Assembly (NCBI GenBank): GCA_016928495.1
Contig: JAFGKQ010000096.1
Coordinates: 1-6,615, forward strand
DNA: 6,615 nt
Direction: 5' to 3'
From: Candidatus Fermentibacterales bacterium
Lineage (GTDB): Bacteria > Fermentibacterota > Fermentibacteria > Fermentibacterales > JAFGKQ01
The position numbers and the translations under genes are program-made. Position 1 is the stretch's first letter. Each line of letters begins with the position of its first letter. Below, one piece after another: positions 1-5,826 of this stretch. The notes below the pieces were generated by a model. It ran no database searches and had not been told where the DNA came from. It worked only from the letters and a program-made list of their open reading frames with translations.

Positions 1-324
1 AGGGTCGTCATGCGCCAGGATCGTGAGAGGCTCCAGGCTGTAGGTCAGGGCAGACCCCGATCCCGAGTCGAGACAGGTCCCCCTGAGGCACGATTCAGGC
101 CCTTCGAAGATGCGGGGTGAGCGCTCGCCGAAATCGAGGATGCCGCTGAGATCGAGGTGGGAAGCTCCTTCGGAGGAACCTTCGAGGCCGAGCAGCCGGA
201 TGAAGCCCGCGGTCATGGAAGTCGCCAGGATTCGACCGGGCTCCAAATGGACTATCGCGCTGGCATCGAGCCGGTTGCCACCGTTGCGGCCGTTACGCGA
301 GGAGATCACGTCTTCCATCGTCAT
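1..324 (-). CDS. Partial protein, possibly with an N-terminal PAS-like sensor domain (C-terminus beyond left edge)
   Basis: This reading frame runs from an ATG at 324 to the window edge without a stop, giving 108 residues, and its codons are GC-rich at third positions as in the neighbours. The protein starts MTMEDVISSRNG. Residues about 22-107 follow the rhythm of a PAS domain: a strand and turn (HLEPGRILATS), a helix with FIRLLGLEG like the usual 'N.AF..LLGY' segment, a middle part LSGILDFGERSP, and a later strand pair around ALTYSLEPLTIL. No catalytic domain is visible, so it could be the front of a sensor kinase, a phosphatase or a regulator, and the PAS reading is only a resemblance. The frame stays open upstream into batD, so the start is not certain. 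ATG 318 is an alternative, and the nearest GGAG (340-343) is rather far from ATG 324. It lies 131 bases after batD behind a candidate promoter, so it is probably a separate transcription unit. Confidence 0.45.
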   Translation of the reverse strand, partial: MTMEDVISSRNGRNGGNRLDASAIVHLEPGRILATSMTAGFIRLLGLEGSSEGASHLDLSGILDFGERSPRIFEGPESCLRGTCLDSGSGSALTYSLEPLTILAHDDP

Positions 325-370
325 ACGCCCGTCAGTACTCTCCGACCGGACGGACAGCCAATCTGATCGC

Positions 371-387
371 CGGGCTGGCTCAACCCG
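371..387 (-). other. Small stem-loop in the batD downstream gap
   Basis: On the minus strand CGGGTTG, the triplet AGC and CAGCCCG form a seven-pair stem (one G-U pair) with a three-base loop. No run of T follows, so it does not look like a standard intrinsic terminator. If the promoter at 417-445 is real, the stem lies inside the leader of the downstream transcript. Its function is unknown. Confidence 0.25.
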
Positions 388-416
388 ACAAGTGCCGCTC
401 CTTCTGCCCAACCCGG

Positions 417-445
417 AGTCTAACCCATCGACGCTGAGTTGCCAA
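417..445 (-). promoter_or_regulatory. Candidate sigma70-type promoter for the gene downstream of batD
   Basis: On the minus strand a TTGGCA hexamer (440-445, five of six matches to TTGACA) is followed after exactly 17 bases by TAGACT (417-422, four of six matches to TATAAT). Transcription would begin near 410 and leave a leader of about 85 bases before the ATG at 324. The site sits just after the batD stop, where a new transcription unit could begin. It is a by-eye match in GC-rich DNA, and the sigma factor preferences of this organism are unknown. Confidence 0.35.
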
Positions 446-469
446 GGACCGGTCCCTACCCGCCGGTCC
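446..469 (-). other. Stem-loop straddling the batD stop codon
   Basis: On the minus strand GGACCGG (463-469) pairs with CCGGTCC (446-452) across a ten-base loop that contains the batD TAG stop (456-458). The lower arm is also part of a perfect ten-base palindrome, GGACCGGTCC, at 446-455. CTTGGCAACTC follows rather than a T-tract, so termination would be weak or factor-dependent. It could mark the 3' end of the operon mRNA or be chance in GC-rich DNA. Confidence 0.3.
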
Positions 470-2156
470 GCCCTGCCCTCGCCTCCAGCGCCTTTTCGAG
501 GCTCTCGGCCAGCTCGCAAGCCCTCTTCGTGGCACGGGCGAGCTCCGAGGGGCCGGGTGCCCTGCCGCAGAGAGCCAGCTCCATGTCCCTCCAGCAGATC
601 AGAATCGAGCGAGTCAGCAACGGATCGATTTCGCGATCCCTGAGGAGCTCTTCGAGACCGTCCCTACCGGAGTGGAGCGGTCTTCCGCAGAGCATCCCGG
701 TCAGGCAGGACTCGAATCGCGTGAAGAGCTCCTCCATGTCGCTGCTCTGGGAGAGGTCCGAGGCGGAGTCCCCCGCAGCCCCGGCCTTCCTTCGGAAGTG
801 AAGCACCAGGAACAGACAGCAGCCCAGAATCGGCAGGGCCAGGATGATCGCGATCAGCAGCTTCTGCGAATGGCTGCCGTCCAGTGCCGGGAGTGGCAGC
901 TCCGGAGTGCTCCGTGCCGGGCGCTCCCGGACCTGAAGCGTGCAGGGCCCGATCCTGCTCTGGTGATACGAGAGGTCCGAGGGGTCGAACCACGCGATGC
1001 TGTCAGGACCGATCACGACGGCGCCGCTGTCGCTCGGGTCGAGCACGAAGTCCCAGGTCGTCGAGCCGCGTGGCCCCTCCCGCTGACCAGCCGGCCTCAG
1101 CTCCGCCGGCCCGGAGACCGTCAGAGCGGGAGGGTGCGGTCGCAGGCTCTCCGCGCCTGGCCCGGAGGCCGTCAGGTGAACACAGGTCTCCCCGGCCTGT
1201 CCCTCCTCGCTCGGGCGTGAGGCCCGGAGAAGCTCGAGACTCAGCGAGTCGATGACCCCTTCGAAGTTGTCTGGCATATCGCTCTCCGGGAACGGGTACA
1301 CGGGCAGGCTCACTCTCCCGCTCTCGATGAGCACCGTGCCATGGTCGAAGAAGCCGAACCGGTCGCGCTGCGCATCCAGGACCACCCCGGGCACGACCAG
1401 GCTCCCGGGAATGGCGGGGGTCAGCTCGAGGGTGACGACGTGCTCCCGCCACAGGCCGGGAGCGACGTACTCCCATTCCATGGTCTCCCTGAACTCCTCC
1501 TGGGTGGCGACCACGTTCTCGCCCGGCATCCAGGAGACGTTGATATGGCTGAACCTCTCCCTGGTGTAGAGGTAGTAGGTGACCAGGAAGGGCATGCCGG
1601 GGAAGTGGGCGCCCTCGAGACCCTCGATGTCCACCCAGGCCGGCTCCGCCCTCGCCGGCCCTCCTGCTGATGCCCCCGGGCCACGTGCCGGAAGCGTTCT
1701 CCTGCCGGTCGTTGCGCCAGATACCTGTGCGTTCCATGGGAGTATGTAAGTCTCCACCGAAGGGAGCGTTACGTAGCCCAGTGAAGACCCGGCATAGACC
1801 TCGAAGGGACCCACGATCGCCGGGCCCGAGGCATCCTCCGCGACCCTGTAGCTGATCGTCACTCTGCGGGTCTGCTCCATGACGGAGCCGCCCGGGGTCT
1901 GGACCGATCTGAAGGAGCTGGAGGACCCCGAGCTCTGGTAGACTGCGAAGCTCAGAGAGGGGATCCTGGAGGTCAGGCTGGTCACCTCGCCCGCGCTGGT
2001 GCTTATCGTTACGCCGAAGGTCTCCCCCGCCCGGAGCGTATCGGGCACCTCGACGACGAACAGGTCTTCCGGGCCCGACAGCGCGGTGCCGGCAAGCGTG
2101 GGCAGGAGAAGCACCTGCACCGCGAGCTGCCGGAGCCGCGCCGGCAGCGTCACCAT
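456..2156 (-). CDS. batD: BatD, membrane-anchored oxygen-tolerance protein
   Basis: This 566-residue protein matches the BatD family in layout and motifs. Residues 1 to about 27 form a signal peptide (MVTLPARLRQ, then a hydrophobic stretch). Three beta-sandwich-like repeats fill the ectodomain. The first begins with VEVPDTLRAGETF. The second contains the VTYYLYTRERF segment and ends in the family-typical proline-rich strand VYPFPESDMPDNFEG (near 286-300). The third (about 323-410) ends in IAWFDPSDLSYHQS. A transmembrane helix spans about 433-453 and is followed by HFRRK and a cytosolic helical tail of about 110 residues. The ATG at 2156 was chosen because it begins the signal peptide and overlaps the batC stop as ATGGTGA. 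The frame is open 140 codons further upstream, but that extension is G/R-rich, out of frame over batC and not believable. The usual GAVG after the proline-rich motif is GVID here. BatD is thought to act with the other Bat proteins at the cell envelope, and its biochemical role is not established. Confidence 0.85.
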   Translation of the reverse strand: MVTLPARLRQLAVQVLLLPTLAGTALSGPEDLFVVEVPDTLRAGETFGVTISTSAGEVTSLTSRIPSLSFAVYQSSGSSSSFRSVQTPGGSVMEQTRRVTISYRVAEDASGPAIVGPFEVYAGSSLGYVTLPSVETYILPWNAQVSGATTGRRTLPARGPGASAGGPARAEPAWVDIEGLEGAHFPGMPFLVTYYLYTRERFSHINVSWMPGENVVATQEEFRETMEWEYVAPGLWREHVVTLELTPAIPGSLVVPGVVLDAQRDRFGFFDHGTVLIESGRVSLPVYPFPESDMPDNFEGVIDSLSLELLRASRPSEEGQAGETCVHLTASGPGAESLRPHPPALTVSGPAELRPAGQREGPRGSTTWDFVLDPSDSGAVVIGPDSIAWFDPSDLSYHQSRIGPCTLQVRERPARSTPELPLPALDGSHSQKLLIAIILALPILGCCLFLVLHFRRKAGAAGDSASDLSQSSDMEELFTRFESCLTGMLCGRPLHSGRDGLEELLRDREIDPLLTRSILICWRDMELALCGRAPGPSELARATKRACELAESLEKALEARAGRTGG

Positions 2157-2968
2157 TCCGGTCCCGCCGGCTGCGCCCCTCTGCGGCCCGACGTCGAGTC
2201 CTGCTCGACCGGCGCCTCCTCGATCAGATCCAGGATCGCCTGAGCCTCCTCTGGAGTCATCTCCCCCTGCTGAGAGACCAGGCTCTCCAGCATCTCCTCC
2301 AGCTCGTCCATCCTCTCCTGCCGTTCCTCTCCGGCCGCATCCCGGCTCTCTTCTTCGGGATGCTCTTCCCGGTCGTCCGGAGGAGGCTCCCGACCATCTT
2401 CCTCCTGGCCGCCGCCGGAAGGCTGCTCCTCCTGCTGATCCTCGCCCGACTGCCCCTGATCTTCCTGCTGCTCCTCCTGCCCCCCGCCATCGCTCTGGCT
2501 CTGGTCCCTCAACCAGTCGAGCGCCACCTCCAGGTTCCAGAGGTCCTCCGGCGTGGCCCCGGGCGGGGACACGCACTTGTTGCGAAGGATGGCCACGGCG
2601 GACTGCACTTTGCCGGAGTCCAGGCCATCCATCCCGGAGGCGAGCATCGCAGCGGCTCTGGCAGAGGCCATGCTGTCGGAGGAAACCGACTCGAAGCTGT
2701 CGGGGAGCATGGACAGGATGCTGTCGCAGGCCGTGCGGGTGGAGTCCTCGAGGAGCATCGCCAGGGCCAGGTCATATCCCAGCCCGTGCTTGTGAGGCAT
2801 CCTGTGCCAGAGCTGCTCGAGGCTGACACGCGCCGAGGAGTAGTCGCCGGCCTCGAAGCTCTCCATTGCGCTCTCGAGGATCTCCAGAGCTGGTGAGAGC
2901 CCCCCCGCGATGCAGAGGGCCGGGATCAGGGCGATCAGGATCATCGAGAGGACCGCCCGCACGGTCAT
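2150..2968 (-). CDS. batC: BatC, exported TPR protein with an acidic Q/E-rich linker
   Basis: This 272-residue protein begins with a signal peptide (residues 1 to about 22, MTVRAVLSMILIALIPALC). C19 is preceded by PAL, which is not a lipobox, so it is probably not a lipoprotein. Residues 25-155 are helical and TPR-like: AMESFEAGDYSSARVSLEQL, then YDLALAMLLEDS, and finally PEDLWNLEVALDWL, which corresponds to the 'NLE.AL' motif at the end of the BatC TPR block. Residues about 155-218 are a low-complexity Q/E/D/G linker. A conserved BatC-type tail follows: ERMDELEEMLESL, then MTPEEAQAILDLIEE (237-251). The ATG at 2968 overlaps the batB stop as ATGA and has a strong AGGAGG five bases upstream. 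The stop overlaps the batD start. BatC probably scaffolds the BatA, BatB and BatD ectodomains through its TPRs, which is inferred from the family. Confidence 0.85.
   Translation of the reverse strand: MTVRAVLSMILIALIPALCIAGGLSPALEILESAMESFEAGDYSSARVSLEQLWHRMPHKHGLGYDLALAMLLEDSTRTACDSILSMLPDSFESVSSDSMASARAAAMLASGMDGLDSGKVQSAVAILRNKCVSPPGATPEDLWNLEVALDWLRDQSQSDGGGQEEQQEDQGQSGEDQQEEQPSGGGQEEDGREPPPDDREEHPEEESRDAAGEERQERMDELEEMLESLVSQQGEMTPEEAQAILDLIEEAPVEQDSTSGRRGAQPAGPEW
2315..2506 (-). repeat. Low-complexity Q/E/G-rich linker coding region inside batC
   Basis: These bases encode batC residues 155-218, almost entirely Q, E, D, G, S, P and R, with GGGQEE occurring twice (161-166 and 185-190). 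The bias toward GAG, CAG and GGC codons keeps the other minus-strand frame open too, which produces the false N-terminal extension of batD. Acidic Gln-rich linkers are common in BatC proteins and probably form a flexible, strongly negative hinge. Confidence 0.6.
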
Positions 2969-3948
2969 CTGCGCCTCCTCTCCAGGACCGTTGCGGCGAG
3001 CAGGAACAGCATTCCCGCACCCAGGAGGATCTGGAATCTCCTCCCCTGAGTGGCAGCGTCACGAAGCTCGGGGAGGCGCCAACTGCTCCTGGCAAGCATC
3101 TCGCGCATCAGCCAGGGGAGATCCGGCGTCTCGGCGAGGGCAGCGTAGAACCCGCCCGTCTCCTCGGCAATCCTGCGGAGGACCTCGTCCTCGAGCGCGG
3201 TTTTCACGGTGTCTCCATCAGCGGTCATCAGGGGCTCTCCCGAGGGACCAGGAACCGGAGCGGGGACGTTACCCCCCACTCCTACCGTGACTACCGGCAT
3301 CTCCGACGATCTCGCGGCCTCTATCGTGCTCTCGATCTCGTGGTCGTGAAAACCGCCGTCGGAGAAGACGATCCCCACGCGGGACTCCAGGGCCATCTCC
3401 GGGGCGGCGCTCTCCATCACGTCGATCAGGCCTCCGATCTGGGTCCCGAGCCTCGGATCGGCTATATCGCCGGGTTCCCTGGGAAGCCTGGAAAGGAAGT
3501 ACTCCCCGTCGAGCGTTAGGGGTACGGCAACCCTGGAGTAACTGGCGAATAGAACGAGAGATAGCCGCACGTCCGGCAGCCCGCGGACGAGCTGCTCGAT
3601 GGCCGCCGCGGCCCTGCCGAGCCTGGTCGGGGCCTCATCCGTGGATCTCATGCTCCCGGAGATGTCCAGCGCGATGACCAGATTGCTGCCTCCAGAGGCC
3701 TGCTGCATCGTGCCAGTTCCCCAGACCGGCCCGGCTGCGGCCAGGATGCAGAGCGCGATCCCCGCGCTCCAGAACATCCTGGAGAGAGTCCTGGGCGGAG
3801 GCACCGTCACGCTGACCTTCTCCCACAGGACGGGCCGGACGAATGTCCGCAGGCTCTTCAGCTCGCGTGCGAGCCACGTGGACCTGAGCCAGAGCAGCAG
3901 CGGTATCGCGAACAGGCCGATCAGCAGAAGAGGGCGGTCGAAGCTCAC
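2965..3948 (-). CDS. batB: BatB, membrane-anchored VWA-domain protein
   Basis: This 327-residue protein has the BatB layout. It begins with two membrane segments (about 5-22 and 59-74) separated by a short basic stretch. A von Willebrand factor A domain of about 90-270 follows, and a third membrane segment (about 307-322) ends in ERRRR. The metal-binding MIDAS site is intact: D95-I-S97-G-S99, a threonine at 169 in LGTQIGG, and D197 in VFSDGG. The stretch GEPLMTADGDTVKTALEDE, followed by LRRIAEETGGFY, is the characteristic BatB segment late in the VWA domain. Translation begins at a GTG at 3948, one base after the batA stop, with GGGGGA five bases upstream. The stop overlaps the batC start as ATGA. 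BatB is expected to work beside BatA at the inner membrane, presenting a metal-dependent binding surface, possibly remodelled by a MoxR ATPase. That role is inferred from the family. Confidence 0.9.
   Translation of the reverse strand: MSFDRPLLLIGLFAIPLLLWLRSTWLARELKSLRTFVRPVLWEKVSVTVPPPRTLSRMFWSAGIALCILAAAGPVWGTGTMQQASGGSNLVIALDISGSMRSTDEAPTRLGRAAAAIEQLVRGLPDVRLSLVLFASYSRVAVPLTLDGEYFLSRLPREPGDIADPRLGTQIGGLIDVMESAAPEMALESRVGIVFSDGGFHDHEIESTIEAARSSEMPVVTVGVGGNVPAPVPGPSGEPLMTADGDTVKTALEDEVLRRIAEETGGFYAALAETPDLPWLMREMLARSSWRLPELRDAATQGRRFQILLGAGMLFLLAATVLERRRR
2974..2979 (-). promoter_or_regulatory. Strong ribosome binding site of batC
   Basis: AGGAGG lies five bases before the ATG at 2968. It is the strongest Shine-Dalgarno match in the operon and sits inside the end of batB. 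It supports the chosen batC start and may let batC be made in excess over its neighbours. Confidence 0.75.
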
Positions 3949-3949
3949 C

Positions 3950-4903
3950 TCAGTCCCCCACCACCCTCCAGGGCCCCCATCGCAGCACGATCGAGAGCAG
4001 GATCATGATCAGCCCGGGCAGCAGGAAGAGCCTGTACTGGTCCCTGAAGACGAAGAGCCCTTCGTCGGGGAGAGTCGATGCCTCCAGGCTGTCTATAGCC
4101 TGGTAGACCTCCTGCAGATCAGCGGCGGAGTAGACATCGAACAGCCTGCCTCCGGTTATGGACGCGATGGTCGCCAGGGTCTCGCGGTCCACTCCGTATC
4201 CTGAAGCTGCCTCGGCGGACAGCGGATCTCCCATGGCTACCGTGTAGACCCTGAGGCTGTCAGCGTGAAGGGTCTGTATGGCGCGCGCCACGGTTATGGG
4301 GTCTATCATCCCCGATGTGTCGGTACCATCGGAGATCAGGATGATGACTCGGCTCGGGGTCCTGGAGTAGCTGAGCCCTCTGGCGGCCGTCGCCAGCCCG
4401 GAGCCGATGGCCGTGAGGTCCGGGAGATGGCCCAGCCCGGCCTTGCGGATAAGGGCCGTCAGGGTGTGGTGGTCGGAGGTCGGAGGGCAGAGTATCAGGG
4501 GCTCTCCGGCGTAGATCACGAGCCCTATCCTGTCGTTGGGCCTGCCTTCGATGAAGCTCAGGGCAGCCTCCCTGGCGGCACCCAGCCTGCTCGGGTAGTA
4601 GTCCGTGGCATCCATGCTGCTGGAGACGTCGAGGGTTATCATCATGTCCACGCCCTCGCCGGCTGCCGGAAGCCGCTCGTAGCCCGATTGCGGACGCGCC
4701 AGCGCGATGGCCAGCATGATCATGCCGAGCCAGAAGAGGACGGGCGGCAGATGAAGGAGCCTCTGTCTTCCCCCCCGGAGCCCGGACACGTCGAAGGGAC
4801 CGGTGAAGGTCTGCCCCGGGCAGGTCCCGCTCTTTCGCAGGCCTGCCGCCAGCATGACTATGGGAGCCAGCAGCAGCAGGTACCAGGAAGCGAAGCGAAT
4901 CAC
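3950..4903 (-). CDS. batA: BatA, membrane-anchored VWA-domain protein
   Basis: This is a 317-residue protein when started at the GTG at 4903. Membrane segments lie at about 5-22, 52-70 and 290-308. The VWA domain (about 86-275) carries the MIDAS residues D92-V-S94-S-S96, T164 in LTAIGSG and D192 in LISDGTD. Typical BatA signatures are ALARPQSG just before the domain, DYYPSRLGAAREAA, RPNDRIGLVIYAGE and a C-terminal RLFLLPGLIMILL helix. The usual DVSGSM reads DVSSSM here, which keeps the metal ligands. The frame continues 40 codons upstream with G/R-rich shadow sequence. GTG 4903 was preferred because it overlaps the preceding stop as GTGA and begins the first membrane helix. GTG 4912 and 4915 are alternatives. 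Family knowledge suggests that BatA and BatB form an envelope complex linked to stress tolerance, and the exact client is unknown. Confidence 0.9.
   Translation of the reverse strand: MIRFASWYLLLLAPIVMLAAGLRKSGTCPGQTFTGPFDVSGLRGGRQRLLHLPPVLFWLGMIMLAIALARPQSGYERLPAAGEGVDMMITLDVSSSMDATDYYPSRLGAAREAALSFIEGRPNDRIGLVIYAGEPLILCPPTSDHHTLTALIRKAGLGHLPDLTAIGSGLATAARGLSYSRTPSRVIILISDGTDTSGMIDPITVARAIQTLHADSLRVYTVAMGDPLSAEAASGYGVDRETLATIASITGGRLFDVYSAADLQEVYQAIDSLEASTLPDEGLFVFRDQYRLFLLPGLIMILLSIVLRWGPWRVVGD
3954..3959 (-). promoter_or_regulatory. Ribosome binding site supporting the GTG start of batB
   Basis: GGGGGA lies five bases before the GTG at 3948, within the last codons of batA. No ATG lies near this point in the batB frame, and the hydrophobic N-terminus begins right here, so this site decides the start. 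Confidence 0.55.
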
Positions 4904-5826
4904 GGCTTCCACCACTCGTCCAGCAGAGCAGCCAGGGACCTGATGTCCCTCTCGGCCCGCTCTCTGCTCGTGCCCCAGGCCGCGTACCTCTGAAGCCTCA
5001 CTTCTTCCACCAGAGGGGACCACTTCTCGATGAAGCTCCTGCCTTCCGGACCTGCCTCCCCCAGCCTCCTGCCCATCTGCCTGTGTGTCAGGGCATCACA
5101 CGCCAGGCCGAACCTCCTGCCGACGAGGAGCCTCTGGATCCTGTCCATGGAGGCGTAGAGCGCCGGCCAGTCGCCTGATGCGTATTCCGGCGACTCCAGG
5201 AGATCCAGCGCCATGGAGGATGCCGGCCGGCCGGGAGCAGGGCCGTCGAACCCGGTCCCCGGTCGTTCCCGCGAGCGCCTCCGGAGCACCAGGGCTGTGG
5301 CAAGAGCGGCTGCGGGCAGCGCCAGAACCAGCAGCAGGACAAGGACGGTCCGGTCCGCTGGAGCGCTGCTCCACTCGTCCCAGAACTCCAGGCTTCGAAG
5401 GTAGTCACCAGGGAGCCCCGGCGGAATCCGGACGGGAGCCGGGCCCGGAAAGGGCTGCACGGTGAAGCAGAGGGTGTCCGGCCTGACCCGACCCACCACG
5501 ACGGCGGGTGGCTCGACCCACACCGTGTCCTCAGCCGACTGAGCGAAGCCCTGAGCGCTGCTGCGGATTGCGGGCACAGCGGGCAGAGGCAGAGTGTCCA
5601 GGTCCAGGGCTATCAGGCGTATGACGCCGTTGTCCTGGGACACCGGATAGTAGGACGGGGCTGCTGCCAGGCTGTCCAGCCGGTATCCCCGGGGCACCTC
5701 GTAGACGACGGTGAGTGTGTCTCCGAGAAGAGAGGGTGTCTCCCCACTCCCCTGCTGAGCCTGTGCGGGAGCCGCCAGGGCCGGGGCGAGCAGCAGGAGG
5801 GTGATCGAGAGCGAGCAAACCCGCAT
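4900..5826 (-). CDS. Single-pass membrane protein of the Bat operon, function unknown
   Basis: This 308-residue protein is not one I can name, but its position between DUF58 and batA matches the uncharacterised membrane protein found there in FCB-type Bat operons. In some other bacteria a DUF4381-type protein takes that place. Residues 1-23 are a signal peptide with likely cleavage after AQA. An extracytoplasmic part of about 24-155 has beta-type sequence (DTLTVVYEVPRGYRLDSL), suggesting a small sandwich domain. A membrane helix covers about 160-181 and is followed by LRRRSR. A cytosolic helical domain of about 205-306 includes LLVGRRFGLACDALTHRQ and VEEVRLQRYAAWG, resembling the late 'KFA/RYA' segment of Bat-associated tails. 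The ATG at 5826 shares one base with the DUF58 stop (TGATG), with AGGA ten bases upstream. It ends in LLDEWWKP and its stop overlaps the batA start. It could couple the cytosolic DUF58/MoxR parts to the BatA/BatB complex, which is inference. Confidence 0.8.
   Translation of the reverse strand: MRVCSLSITLLLLAPALAAPAQAQQGSGETPSLLGDTLTVVYEVPRGYRLDSLAAAPSYYPVSQDNGVIRLIALDLDTLPLPAVPAIRSSAQGFAQSAEDTVWVEPPAVVVGRVRPDTLCFTVQPFPGPAPVRIPPGLPGDYLRSLEFWDEWSSAPADRTVLVLLLVLALPAAALATALVLRRRSRERPGTGFDGPAPGRPASSMALDLLESPEYASGDWPALYASMDRIQRLLVGRRFGLACDALTHRQMGRRLGEAGPEGRSFIEKWSPLVEEVRLQRYAAWGTSRERAERDIRSLAALLDEWWKP

Noticed and set aside
380-410. AAGGAG followed by TTG on the minus strand as a leader peptide start
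   Set aside because: The frame reads only TTG TCG GGT and then stops, and it is not in frame with the downstream gene.
110-801. Plus-strand open frames at the left end (177, 69 and 120 codons)
   Set aside because: They are arginine/serine-rich shadows with no recognisable motif. The opposite frames encode the BatD tail and the PAS-like protein with better codon use.
1003-1737. A 244-codon minus-strand frame inside batD
   Set aside because: It is R/G/P-rich, lies entirely within batD in another frame and has no domain.
2157-2576. N-terminal extension making BatD 706 residues
   Set aside because: It overlaps batC out of frame, is G/R-rich with no domain, and the signal peptide begins at the ATG at 2156.
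1999-2896. Long plus-strand open frames opposite batC and the start of batD (275 and 178 codons)
   Set aside because: Their proline/arginine-rich or leucine-rich composition is what the complement of Q/E/G codons gives. They have no domain, and the minus strand carries clear genes.
2902-2968. BatC as a lipoprotein through C19
   Set aside because: The residues before the cysteine are P-A-L, and a leucine at position -1 does not fit a lipobox.
4904-5023. N-terminal extension making BatA 357 residues
   Set aside because: It overlaps the end of the 308-aa gene out of frame, and the membrane helix and GTGA overlap point to the GTG at 4903.
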